Of a stretch of DNA of 64,000 bases, positions 45,482 to 53,367 are shown piece by piece. The translations under genes and the position numbers were made by a program. This stretch comes from B1 sp044370475. Lineage in GTDB: Bacteria > Bacteroidota > Bacteroidia > UKL13-3. Location of the stretch: assembly GCA_044370475.1 (NCBI GenBank), contig JBILVK010000004.1:1-64000 (forward strand), written 5' to 3'. Position 1 is the first letter of the stretch; each line of letters begins with the position of its first letter. Under the pieces are notes generated by a model. That model saw only the letters and a program-made list of their open reading frames with translations, was not told where the DNA came from and ran no database searches.

Positions 45482-46135
45482 CTATTTCATGGGTTTTTGT
45501 GCCACTAGGAGAAATTGTTTTCCCATAAATCTCCAAGCAAAAGGCATTTGAAAATACATTTTTACCAGAAAATCTGTCACAGGAATTTTGCCTCTAAAGC
45601 TTAAAGGTAAGAACCTATCATGAACCTCTTTTACCTCAAATCCTGCGCCATATAAGTGCTCTGCAACACCTAATTCTGTAAGGATTACAGTGTGGTCTGC
45701 AAAGTCAAAATAGTTAGCTGCACAGTATTTGAAATTGGGGCCCATAATGGCAATTTTACCACCTGGTTTTAAGATAGCAAACATGCGTTCAAGGAAATTA
45801 GCTACGTCCTCTTGACTATGCAAATGCTCCAAAAAATTTGAAACATAAACCCCTTCAAAATAATTGAGCGGTAAGCTTACATCTAGGTTATTTCCTATCA
45901 CCACTTTTACATCGCTTTGAGCCGCACGTTTGGTATGCTCGCCCATATCAACAGCCCATCTTTCTTTAGCAGGTACTTGATTTATAAATTCACAATCACC
46001 CGCTGCTGGATCAATCATGGAGCTAGGTTTTCCTAGTTTTTCATGTATAAATTCAGCAATTATTTTCCAGGTCGACAGTTTTTTATTTCTATCAACACCC
46101 TTAAACCTGTATTCGTATATTCTATCGTAATTCAT
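45482..46135 (-). CDS. Class I SAM-dependent methyltransferase
   Basis: A 217-residue methyltransferase. SAM motif I is degenerate but visible as MIDPAAGDCEFINQVP (about 37-52), followed by AVDMGEHTKRAA; the motif IV region reads FEGVYVSNFLEHLHSQEDV (about 88-106), typical of small-molecule and sugar methyltransferases. The segment GGKIAIMGPNFKYCA is the expected beta-5 region. Third gene of the operon, 4 bases from each neighbour, so a sugar or lipid-linked intermediate is the likely substrate. Confidence 0.85.
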   Translation of the reverse strand: MNYDRIYEYRFKGVDRNKKLSTWKIIAEFIHEKLGKPSSMIDPAAGDCEFINQVPAKERWAVDMGEHTKRAAQSDVKVVIGNNLDVSLPLNYFEGVYVSNFLEHLHSQEDVANFLERMFAILKPGGKIAIMGPNFKYCAANYFDFADHTVILTELGVAEHLYGAGFEVKEVHDRFLPLSFRGKIPVTDFLVKMYFQMPFAWRFMGKQFLLVAQKPMK

Positions 46136-46139
46136 CTTT

Positions 46140-47216
46140 TTAACAATCCTTAACTATCATTCGTTCGTTCATTTTATCATGCATTTCAACCAATGTAGCT
46201 TCTAGGTTATATTTCCAATCCCAATTAGGGTAATGTGATTTAAATTTATTTACATCACTTATATACCAAATATGGTCGCCTATTCTGTTGGTTTCAGAAT
46301 AACTATAACTCATTTTTTTGCCACTTATTTTCTCACACCAATCAATGGCCTCAAGCATACTACAATTGGCAAACCTACCGCCACCTGCATTGTATACTTC
46401 ACCCTGACGAGGATTTTGGTAATAGTGCCAAAACATGTTCACCAAATCGGCACTGTGAATATTGTCTCTTACTTGTTTTCCCTGGTAGCCAAAAATGGTA
46501 TAATGATTACCCATAATGGCACATTTCATCAGGTAAGCCAAGAAGCCATGTAATTGCGCTCCGCTGTGGTTTGGTCCGGTTAAACAACCCCCTCTAAACA
46601 CGCCAGTTTTCATGCCAAAATACCTTCCATACTCCTGCACCATAATATCTGCCGCCACTTTGCTAGCGCCAAAAACACTATGTTTGGTTTGGTCAACGCT
46701 CATGGTTTCATCTATGCCATGGGCAAAAAAAGCATGCGATTCATCAATTTCCCACCTTTTTTCTAGTTCCACCAAAGGCAAAGCATTTGGCGTATCGCCA
46801 TACACTTTATTGGTAGAAGTAAAAATAAACACTGCATCTGGGCAATTTAAGCGGGTAAGTTCTAACATGTTTAAAGTGCCCGTTGCGTTTACGCCAAAAT
46901 CTGTTAATGGTTCTTTTGCGGCCCAATCATGGCTAGGTTGCGCAGCAGCATGTATAATTAACTTAATGTCTGAACCGAACTCATGAAATATTTTTTCTAA
47001 TCCAGCATAATCTCTAATATCGGTATCGTATGATTTAAAATTGCCATACTTTTCTTCTAACCTATTTTTATTCCAAATGGTAGAACCATCTGCACCAAAA
47101 AAGTAGGAACGAAGGTTATTGTCGATGCCCACAACGAGGTCGAATTTTTTGGTAAAAAACTCAACAGATTCTCCTCCAATAAGTCCGCTACTACCTGTTA
47201 TTATCGCAATATTCAT
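46140..47216 (-). CDS. NAD-dependent epimerase, CDP-paratose 2-epimerase-like, Tyr to Phe at active site
   Basis: A 358-residue extended short-chain dehydrogenase. The Rossmann start AIITGSSGLIGGESVEFF (3-20) binds NAD. FTSTNKVYGDTPNALP (about 132-147) is the family Ser/Thr region. The catalytic YxxxK position reads VFGASKVAAD (about 181-190), with Phe in place of Tyr and the Lys kept. GGCLTGPNHSGAQLHGFLAYLM and GKQVRDNIHSADLV are typical of CDP-tyvelose/paratose epimerase relatives. The loss of Tyr would be unusual for an active epimerase. Second gene of the operon. Confidence 0.86.
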   Translation of the reverse strand: MNIAIITGSSGLIGGESVEFFTKKFDLVVGIDNNLRSYFFGADGSTIWNKNRLEEKYGNFKSYDTDIRDYAGLEKIFHEFGSDIKLIIHAAAQPSHDWAAKEPLTDFGVNATGTLNMLELTRLNCPDAVFIFTSTNKVYGDTPNALPLVELEKRWEIDESHAFFAHGIDETMSVDQTKHSVFGASKVAADIMVQEYGRYFGMKTGVFRGGCLTGPNHSGAQLHGFLAYLMKCAIMGNHYTIFGYQGKQVRDNIHSADLVNMFWHYYQNPRQGEVYNAGGGRFANCSMLEAIDWCEKISGKKMSYSYSETNRIGDHIWYISDVNKFKSHYPNWDWKYNLEATLVEMHDKMNERMIVKDC

Positions 47217-47220
47217 TTTC

Positions 47221-48294
47221 TTAATTTAAGATATTCTTTAAATTTTGTTCATTGGCTTTCATCCAATCAAAGGTATCGGCAACCAAGTCTTTCATCGATT
47301 TTTGAGGTTTCCATGCCCCATTATTTACCTCATTTAAATAGCTATTATCGCTTACATAAATCCTTACATCAGCAGTTCTATTTTCTACCACAGGTTTTAT
47401 AGAGATTTTGTTGCTTGTTACCTCCTCACATAATTTTGTGAGTTCAAGAAGACTAAAAGAGCAATCTAATCCACCACCCACATTCATGGTTTTGTTATTG
47501 TATACCTCAACATGATGAATCTGATGGTCTATCAGATTTAACAGGTCGTGGGCATGCATTACATCTCTCATTTGCTTTCCTGTTCCACCATAACCAATAT
47601 AAGACAATTGGCCTTTAAAGAAATGCCTTGCAAGCCACAATACCAGCACCCCTTGGTCTACCTTGCCCATTTGCCAAGGTCCGCTTATTACACCACATCT
47701 GTTTATAATGGTCTTTAGTCCTTTAAGTTCATTGTATTCTGTTATGAGTAATTCTGAAGCTAGTTTGGTGGTGCCATAAAAGCTTCTGCTTCCTTCTAAC
47801 GGAAAATCCTCTCTAACTCCCTTAGAAGAAATGCCCCTAAGGCTTTGCTCATCCTTCCAAACAAAGCGAGTATCTAACTCCTCGAAAGCCGCAGCTTCTA
47901 AATTTTTTATTGGGTAAATTCTACTTGTGGAAAGGAAGATAAAAGCAGCGTTTGTTCTTTGCGCCAATTCCAAGCAATTTACTGTTCCGTTTAAATTAGC
48001 TTGAATAAGCGGCATCACTGGAGAATTAATGCCAGATAAAACGCTTGGATCAGCCGAAGCATCAATGATAAAGTCTAATTGGCTAAATTCTATGAGGTCC
48101 TCTGGATTTCTAATATCTCCATGTACAAATTCAACTTCGGCCTCTTTTAAACGCACCAAGTTAAGCTCAGATCCGCGCCTACGCAGGTTATCTAGCGCAA
48201 TAATCCTATAATGAGGATAGCGCTGTTTTAAGCCAATGGATAAGGTTGATCCCACAAATCCTGCTCCGCCTGTAATTAAAATCTGTTTGCCCAT
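47221..48294 (-). CDS. NAD-dependent epimerase/dehydratase family protein
   Basis: A 357-residue extended short-chain dehydrogenase, paralogous in plan to the gene 4 bases downstream. The NAD-binding start is ILITGGAGFVGSTLSIGLK (5-23), the Ser/Thr region is FIFLSTSRIYPI (about 117-128), and the catalytic site SFYGTTKLASELLI (about 176-189) keeps Tyr and Lys. GKQMRDVMHAHDLLNLI is the shared C-terminal feature of CDP-paratose-2-epimerase-like enzymes. It leads the operon; its TAAAATTG promoter-like sequence lies just upstream. Together with its downstream paralogue it suggests synthesis of a branched or dideoxy sugar, which is inference. Confidence 0.88.
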   Translation of the reverse strand: MGKQILITGGAGFVGSTLSIGLKQRYPHYRIIALDNLRRRGSELNLVRLKEAEVEFVHGDIRNPEDLIEFSQLDFIIDASADPSVLSGINSPVMPLIQANLNGTVNCLELAQRTNAAFIFLSTSRIYPIKNLEAAAFEELDTRFVWKDEQSLRGISSKGVREDFPLEGSRSFYGTTKLASELLITEYNELKGLKTIINRCGVISGPWQMGKVDQGVLVLWLARHFFKGQLSYIGYGGTGKQMRDVMHAHDLLNLIDHQIHHVEVYNNKTMNVGGGLDCSFSLLELTKLCEEVTSNKISIKPVVENRTADVRIYVSDNSYLNEVNNGAWKPQKSMKDLVADTFDWMKANEQNLKNILN

Positions 48295-48407
48295 TTTTTG
48301 GAAAGAACCGCAATTTTAGCGAATTGTTGTGAATTTCATTGGCTTTTTTCTTATTTGCGCCTTTATTAATCAAAGATTTTCATAATTTCGAAGCTTTAAC
48401 ACAGAAT

Positions 48408-49343
48408 ATGTCTACGGAAAGAATTTTAATTATTGGTTCAAACGGCCAAATAGGTCTTGAATTGGCGGAAACGCTTAGGGTAAATTATGGTTCAGAAAAT
48501 GTGGTGTGCAGCGATGTGCGCAAAATGGAGAATCAGTTAGAGCCCTTCGAAACCTTAGATGTATTGGATCAGACCAATTTGCACAGCATTATCAAAAAAT
48601 ACAATATTACTCAAGTATATTTATTAGCTGCCTTGTTAAGTGCTACTGCCGAGAAAAACCCGAAATTTGCTTGGGATTTAAATATGAATGGCTTGTTTAA
48701 TGTGTTAGATTTAGCCAAAGAAGGAATTATTAAAAAAGTTTACTGGCCTAGTTCTATTGCGGTATTTGGTCCAAGTACACCAAGGGTTTTAACCCCACAA
48801 TACACCGTAATGGAGCCTAATACCATTTATGGTATTAGCAAGCAAGCTGGAGAAAGATATTGCGAGTATTACCACCAAAAATATGGTGTTGATGTAAGAA
48901 GTATACGTTACCCTGGCTTAATAGGTTGGAAGAGTGCGCCAGGTGGAGGAACCACAGATTATGCGGTTCATATCTACCATGAGGCATTAAAATATCAAAA
49001 ATACGAATGCTTTTTGAGTGCAGAAACAGCATTGCCAATGATGTATATGCCAGATGCCATTAGGGCTACCATTGAGTTAATGGAGGCACCTGCAGAAAAG
49101 GTAAAAATTAGAAGCAGTTATAATGTAAGCGGCATAAGCTTTAATCCAGAAGATATTGCAGCAAGTATTCGCAAGTATATACCAGAATTTACCATTAGCT
49201 ACAAACCAGATTTTAGGCAAGCCATTGCAGATAGTTGGCCGCAAAGTATAAACGATGCCGAGGCTTGCGAACATTGGGGTTGGAAGCCAGATTTTGATTT
49301 AGATGGTATGACTAAAGTGATGTTGGAAAACTTAGGTAAATAG
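48408..49343 (+). CDS. tdh: L-threonine 3-dehydrogenase, SDR type
   Basis: It oxidises L-threonine to 2-amino-3-ketobutyrate with NAD+. 311 residues. NAD-binding ILIIGSNGQIGLELAETL (6-23), active-site TIYGISKQAGERYC (about 142-155) with Tyr and Lys, and the C-terminal signature LPMMYMPDAIRATIELMEAP followed by PDFRQAIADSWPQSIND, which marks the GalE-like threonine dehydrogenases described from Flavobacterium rather than sugar epimerases. ATG 48408 is chosen because it directly precedes the Rossmann strand; an upstream in-frame ATG (48339) would add 23 unrelated residues. The next enzyme of the pathway, Kbl, is encoded at 58035-59225. Confidence 0.92.
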   Translation: MSTERILIIGSNGQIGLELAETLRVNYGSENVVCSDVRKMENQLEPFETLDVLDQTNLHSIIKKYNITQVYLLAALLSATAEKNPKFAWDLNMNGLFNVLDLAKEGIIKKVYWPSSIAVFGPSTPRVLTPQYTVMEPNTIYGISKQAGERYCEYYHQKYGVDVRSIRYPGLIGWKSAPGGGTTDYAVHIYHEALKYQKYECFLSAETALPMMYMPDAIRATIELMEAPAEKVKIRSSYNVSGISFNPEDIAASIRKYIPEFTISYKPDFRQAIADSWPQSINDAEACEHWGWKPDFDLDGMTKVMLENLGK

Positions 49344-49349
49344 GCTTGC

Positions 49350-49940
49350 TTATTTGTCTATTATTTCCTTAAACTCTTTCAATTTATTTCCAATTTTAGT
49401 AAGCTCTTCATTTAACAAAAACACCATGGTGCTTTGATCGCTTTGGCTATAATCTTTTACATCTAAAAGCTTATTGGACAGGTTGTAAAAATTAGCCAAT
49501 GGTAAGTTAAATTGTTGCTTTAAGGATTGGATAAGTTGATGATGGCTATCTAAGGATGCATTGAGCTTCATTTCTAAGAATGATTCATTGGTAATATCAT
49601 AGGTAATTCCCATGCATCCAATAACTTCATTTTCATTGTTATAAACAGGGTTTAAGCTAAGCCGTCTAATCATTTTTATGCCCTGAATGAGCCTTGGGTC
49701 TTCTTCAATAATTCTATCCCCGTGCAATGCTTTTTGGTAAAGTGGTTTCCACCTTTTAACGGTTTCCTCAGAAACATGTGAAAATATATCATCACCTATT
49801 TTGATAGGTTTGTCATAAAGACTATTTCTCATATCGAAAAATGCGGCATTGGCTACTACTAATTTAAAGTTGGTATCAAATGCCCAAACCATATCAGGAA
49901 GGCTATCTACTAAAGCCTTATAGAAAAATTCTTGACTCAT
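49350..49940 (-). CDS. PAS domain protein with degenerate kinase-like helix
   Basis: A 196-residue cytosolic protein. Residues about 1-115 form a PAS domain (YKALVDSLPDMVWAFDTNFKL, then PVYNNENEVIGCMGITYDIT). The remaining ~80 residues are helical and resemble the dimerisation helices of a histidine kinase, but the H-box position reads LKQQFNLPLANFYNLSNKLL, with no His, and there is no ATPase domain. It is either a remnant of a sensor kinase or an independent PAS signalling module. The close, clean start and stop and intact frame argue against a recent pseudogene. Confidence 0.78.
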   Translation of the reverse strand: MSQEFFYKALVDSLPDMVWAFDTNFKLVVANAAFFDMRNSLYDKPIKIGDDIFSHVSEETVKRWKPLYQKALHGDRIIEEDPRLIQGIKMIRRLSLNPVYNNENEVIGCMGITYDITNESFLEMKLNASLDSHHQLIQSLKQQFNLPLANFYNLSNKLLDVKDYSQSDQSTMVFLLNEELTKIGNKLKEFKEIIDK

Positions 49941-49990
49941 CCCATTTAAAAATTAAGACGGAAAGAAACAAATACTTAAACAAGGGCAAG

Positions 49991-50641
49991 TTACAGATTT
50001 CTAAGTAAAACCGGAAATTCTTCTAATGTTTTCAGTTGATAGTCGGCAATAGAGAATTTTGGGTCGTTTTGTTTCTCTGCCTCTGGTACTGCAACGCATA
50101 GCATTCTTGCGGCTTTTGCAGCAATAACACCATTCACAGAATCTTCAATCACCAAGCAATGTTTTGGGTCTGAACCTAATTTTTTTGCTGCAGTAATAAA
50201 AATTCCAGGGTGAGGTTTGCCATAGGGTTCAAATTCGGCAGAATACAGTAAATCAAAATAGTCGCGGATGTTCAATTTGTCTACCACCGCATTTATGAGT
50301 CGCATAGAAGATGACGAAGCCAAGGCACAGGCGTAATTGTGTTTTTTCACATAATTGAGAGAATCAATTACGCCGGGCAATGCTATCACCTCATTACGCA
50401 TATAAGACTCCATGCAATCGAGAATATCGTTTTCAGTTTGAGTAAAATTGGGGTTTGGCCAAGCTTGGTAATGGTACCAATGTTGCACCACTTCGCTTAA
50501 GCGAAACCCCATCACTTGTCTTAGTAACTCATCGTTTAGGTTCAGACCGAGCGCACCAAAAACTTCCTTTTCTGCAATTTTCCAGAATGGCTCAGAATCT
50601 ACAAGTAGGCCATCCATATCAAATAATAAAGTTCCTACCAC
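49991..50641 (-). CDS. HAD-family hexitol/2-deoxyglucose-6-phosphate phosphatase (HxpB-like)
   Basis: A 216-residue HAD-IA phosphatase. Motif I LLFDMDGLLVDSEPFW (5-20) has both Asp residues; the alpha-helical cap includes VMGFRLSEVVQHWYHY, typical of HxpB/YniC-like sugar phosphatases; motif II is ALASSSSMRLI; motif III and IV lie in PYGKPHPGIF and VIEDSVNGVIAAKAA. The start is GTG at 50641, sharing its first base with the upstream aminopeptidase stop (TAGTG), so translation is coupled and no ATG is available before motif I. Substrate range in this family is broad. Confidence 0.9.
   Translation of the reverse strand: MVGTLLFDMDGLLVDSEPFWKIAEKEVFGALGLNLNDELLRQVMGFRLSEVVQHWYHYQAWPNPNFTQTENDILDCMESYMRNEVIALPGVIDSLNYVKKHNYACALASSSSMRLINAVVDKLNIRDYFDLLYSAEFEPYGKPHPGIFITAAKKLGSDPKHCLVIEDSVNGVIAAKAARMLCVAVPEAEKQNDPKFSIADYQLKTLEEFPVLLRNL
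50167..50176 (-). repeat. GGTTCAGACC motif, hit 4 (HAD gene)
   Basis: Exact 10-mer on the minus strand; the gene reads Gly-Ser-Asp. Confidence 0.4.
50539..50548 (+). repeat. GGTTCAGACC motif, hit 5 (HAD gene)
   Basis: Exact 10-mer, inverted relative to hit 4 in the same gene; the gene reads Gly-Leu-Asn. Confidence 0.4.
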
Positions 50642-51942
50642 TAGTTGTTCATTAAAGCCTCAATTTCATCTGCCTCAATTGGGATATGCTGCATCAAATC
50701 TGTGCAACCATTTTCTGTAATGAGAACTTCATTTTCTAAACGAATTCCAATAGCCTCTTCGGCAATGTAAATGCCTGGCTCGCAGCTAAATGTCATGCCC
50801 GCTTGCATAGGTTCATAACGCATACCCACATCGTGCACATCTATGCCCAAGAAATGACTTGTGCCATGCATGAAATACTTCTTGTAAGCAGGCCATTTTG
50901 GATTTTGATTTTTGATATCATCTAAGGTGATTAGCTTTAAATCAACCAATTCTTTCTCCATTAATTGTCCCACTTGAACATGGTATTCCATTAACAATGT
51001 TCCAGGTTTCAATAAAGATTTAGCTGCCTTCATTACACGAAGTACTGCGTTGTAAACTGCCTTTTGACGAGCGGTAAACTTGCCATTCACGGGCAAAGTT
51101 CTTGTCATGTCACTTGCATAATTGGCATAATCTGCACCGCTATCTAACAACAATAAATCACCATCTTTACATTGTTGGTTATTGTCTACATAATGCAAAA
51201 TGCAAGAGTTTGCACCACTGGCTACGATTGGATTAAATGAATGTCCGCGTGCTTTATTGCGCAGGTATTCGTGAATAACTTCGGCTTCAACCTCATATTC
51301 CCAAACCCCAGGTTTCACAAATTTTGCCACACGGTGAATCATCTTATTGCTAATTTCAATAGCCACCTTCATGAGGTCTAATTCTACCGATGATTTTATA
51401 GAACGTAGTCGCTGTAAAATAGGAGCTGCGCGCTCGTATTCGTGCAAAGGATAACGCTCTTTTATTTCTTTTGCAAAACGTAAACTTTGGTATGGCGTAG
51501 CAATTACTGCTCGGTCGTTTTCATTTAAACTCAGGTAAATATTTTCTGCATAATTGATGGGTGCATGAATTTTAACATTGAATTCATCGTACCAAAAAAT
51601 ATTGGTGATGCCACTTACTTTTTGCGCCTCTTCCATGGTCAATTTATAGCCATTCCACACCACCATCATATCGCTGGTGCGCTTAATGAAAAGGGCTTCT
51701 CTACATTCTTCAATAGGGCAATTGGGAGAGATGACTAAAACAGTGTCTTCCTGATCTACTCCAGTGAGCCAAAATAAATCTGAATTTTGTTTAAAGGCAT
51801 GTGTTGCATCACCATTCCAAGGATGCTCATCGTTAGAATGAAACAACGCAATGCTATTGGGTTTAAGTTGAGCCCTAAATTTATTTCTATTTTCAACAAA
51901 AAGTTGATTAGGAATTAGGTCGTATTTATTAATGCTTCTCAT
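50641..51942 (-). CDS. Aminopeptidase P family metallopeptidase (Xaa-Pro)
   Basis: It removes N-terminal residues preceding proline. 433 residues. The N-terminal domain (about 1-165) holds FRAQLKPNSIALFHSNDE and GVDQEDTVLVI. The pita-bread catalytic domain shows the five metal ligands: two Asp in LLLDSGADYANYASDMTRT (about 265-283), His in HGTSHFLGIDVHDVG (about 360), Glu in SCEPGIYI (about 393) and Glu in RLENEVLI (about 410). The HAD phosphatase gene is translationally coupled downstream. murF lies about 70 bases upstream in the same direction, so the three may be one transcript. Confidence 0.94.
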   Translation of the reverse strand: MRSINKYDLIPNQLFVENRNKFRAQLKPNSIALFHSNDEHPWNGDATHAFKQNSDLFWLTGVDQEDTVLVISPNCPIEECREALFIKRTSDMMVVWNGYKLTMEEAQKVSGITNIFWYDEFNVKIHAPINYAENIYLSLNENDRAVIATPYQSLRFAKEIKERYPLHEYERAAPILQRLRSIKSSVELDLMKVAIEISNKMIHRVAKFVKPGVWEYEVEAEVIHEYLRNKARGHSFNPIVASGANSCILHYVDNNQQCKDGDLLLLDSGADYANYASDMTRTLPVNGKFTARQKAVYNAVLRVMKAAKSLLKPGTLLMEYHVQVGQLMEKELVDLKLITLDDIKNQNPKWPAYKKYFMHGTSHFLGIDVHDVGMRYEPMQAGMTFSCEPGIYIAEEAIGIRLENEVLITENGCTDLMQHIPIEADEIEALMNN

Positions 51943-52009
51943 GGTAAATCAAATTTGCTGGCAATGTACAAAAAGCAAATTTGAAATACCCCAAAAGGTG
52001 GGAAGTTTT

Positions 52010-53302
52010 TTAGGATATATTTTCTACAAGACTTTCCAATTTCATTCCCCTAGAACCTTTTAAGAAGATGAATTTTTGTTGAGGTGGATTTGCAGTAAAA
52101 TAGTCGGCCAATTCCTGTGTTTGCTCAAATTTTTGATAGCTGCTATTTGTTTTTGAAAAAGCTTTACCTACCAATAGTACATTTTTAAGGCCTAATTGCT
52201 GGCAATGATCAACCAGGTGTTGGTGCTCCTCTGCTTCATATACACCAAGCTCAAACATATCGCCTAGGCAAAGAATTTTATCATTACCAGGCATGGCCAA
52301 GAAATTTTTAATGCTAAGCTCCATGCTACTTGGATTGGCATTGTAAGCATCTAAGAATATTTTGTTGTGTTCCTTTTGGATGATTTGAGAGCGCAAATTT
52401 TGCGGTTCATAAGACTCAATTCCTTGTTTAATTTGGTCTTGGTTCAGACCGAAATGAAGGCCTATGCTAACCGCAGCAAGTATGTTATCAAAGTTGTAAT
52501 CTCCGCTTAGGGGACTAATGATTTCTGTGCCTAAAAGATGGAAGACAATATTGGGTTGAAATGCTTTGGCATGTAAAAATGTTTCTTCGGTCTGAACCGA
52601 TTCGCTGATGGCATTTTTATAGAGAATGCGATTTTTTAAGGCGATGCTTTTCTCTAAAAGAACTTTATCTGCTGCGTTTACAAAGGCTATTCCCCCGTGT
52701 GTTTTGAGGTAATCGTAAAGCTCTGCATTGGAATTTATTACCCCTTCTAAACTGCCAAATCCTTCTAAATGGTCTTTGCCATTATTGGTTACAATGCCAT
52801 GTGTTGGCCGAGCAATATAGCAGAGTAAAGCGTTTTCTTTTTCATGATTAGCACCCATTTCGATAATGCCAATTTGATGCGAAGCATTGAGCATTAATAG
52901 GGTTAAGGGTAAGCCAATATGGTTGTTAAAATTGCCTGGTGTGCTTAGTACTTTATACTTGGTTTGTAGCACCGCATTGATTAATTCTTTGGTTGTGGTT
53001 TTTCCGTTTGAACCAACAATGGCAATGATGGGAATATTTAATTTTTCTTTGTGGTAGCGTGCCAGTTCTTGAAGGGTTTCTAATACATCTGGAACCAAGA
53101 TGCATTTGTTGGAACTTACGGCCTCTGGCTCATCTACAATAGCGTATGCTGCCCCATTTTCGAGGGCTTTGGTGGCAAACAAATTCCCGTTAAAATTGCC
53201 ACCTTTTAGGGCAAAGAATAAACAATTGGGACTTAATTTTCTCGTATCTGTGCAAACAACAGGGTGTTCTAAGTATAATTGGTACAGTTCTTTAATCTGC
53301 AT
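52010..53302 (-). CDS. murF: UDP-N-acetylmuramoyl-tripeptide--D-Ala-D-Ala ligase
   Basis: It adds D-alanyl-D-alanine to the UDP-muramyl-tripeptide, the last cytoplasmic ligation of peptidoglycan precursor synthesis. 430 residues. The N-terminal uridine-binding domain includes VCTDTRKLSPNCLFFALKG (16-34), the ATP-binding loop is IVGSNGKTTTKELI (about 94-107), GIIEMGANH gives the Glu region, and GDYNFDNILAA and FLDAYNANPSS (about 312-322) are classic Mur ligase motifs. No other mur gene is adjacent, unlike the usual dcw cluster. Confidence 0.95.
   Translation of the reverse strand: MQIKELYQLYLEHPVVCTDTRKLSPNCLFFALKGGNFNGNLFATKALENGAAYAIVDEPEAVSSNKCILVPDVLETLQELARYHKEKLNIPIIAIVGSNGKTTTKELINAVLQTKYKVLSTPGNFNNHIGLPLTLLMLNASHQIGIIEMGANHEKENALLCYIARPTHGIVTNNGKDHLEGFGSLEGVINSNAELYDYLKTHGGIAFVNAADKVLLEKSIALKNRILYKNAISESVQTEETFLHAKAFQPNIVFHLLGTEIISPLSGDYNFDNILAAVSIGLHFGLNQDQIKQGIESYEPQNLRSQIIQKEHNKIFLDAYNANPSSMELSIKNFLAMPGNDKILCLGDMFELGVYEAEEHQHLVDHCQQLGLKNVLLVGKAFSKTNSSYQKFEQTQELADYFTANPPQQKFIFLKGSRGMKLESLVENIS
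52441..52450 (+). repeat. GGTTCAGACC motif, hit 6 (murF)
   Basis: Exact 10-mer; the gene reads Gly-Leu-Asn. Confidence 0.4.
52589..52598 (-). repeat. GGTTCAGACC motif, hit 7 (murF)
   Basis: Exact 10-mer, inverted relative to hit 6; the gene reads Val-Gln-Thr. Confidence 0.4.
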
Positions 53303-53367
53303 TTTAAGAAATATTAAATAATAATTTTGGCGGACAATCTTTAACTTGCATCAAAATTAAGCTAGTC

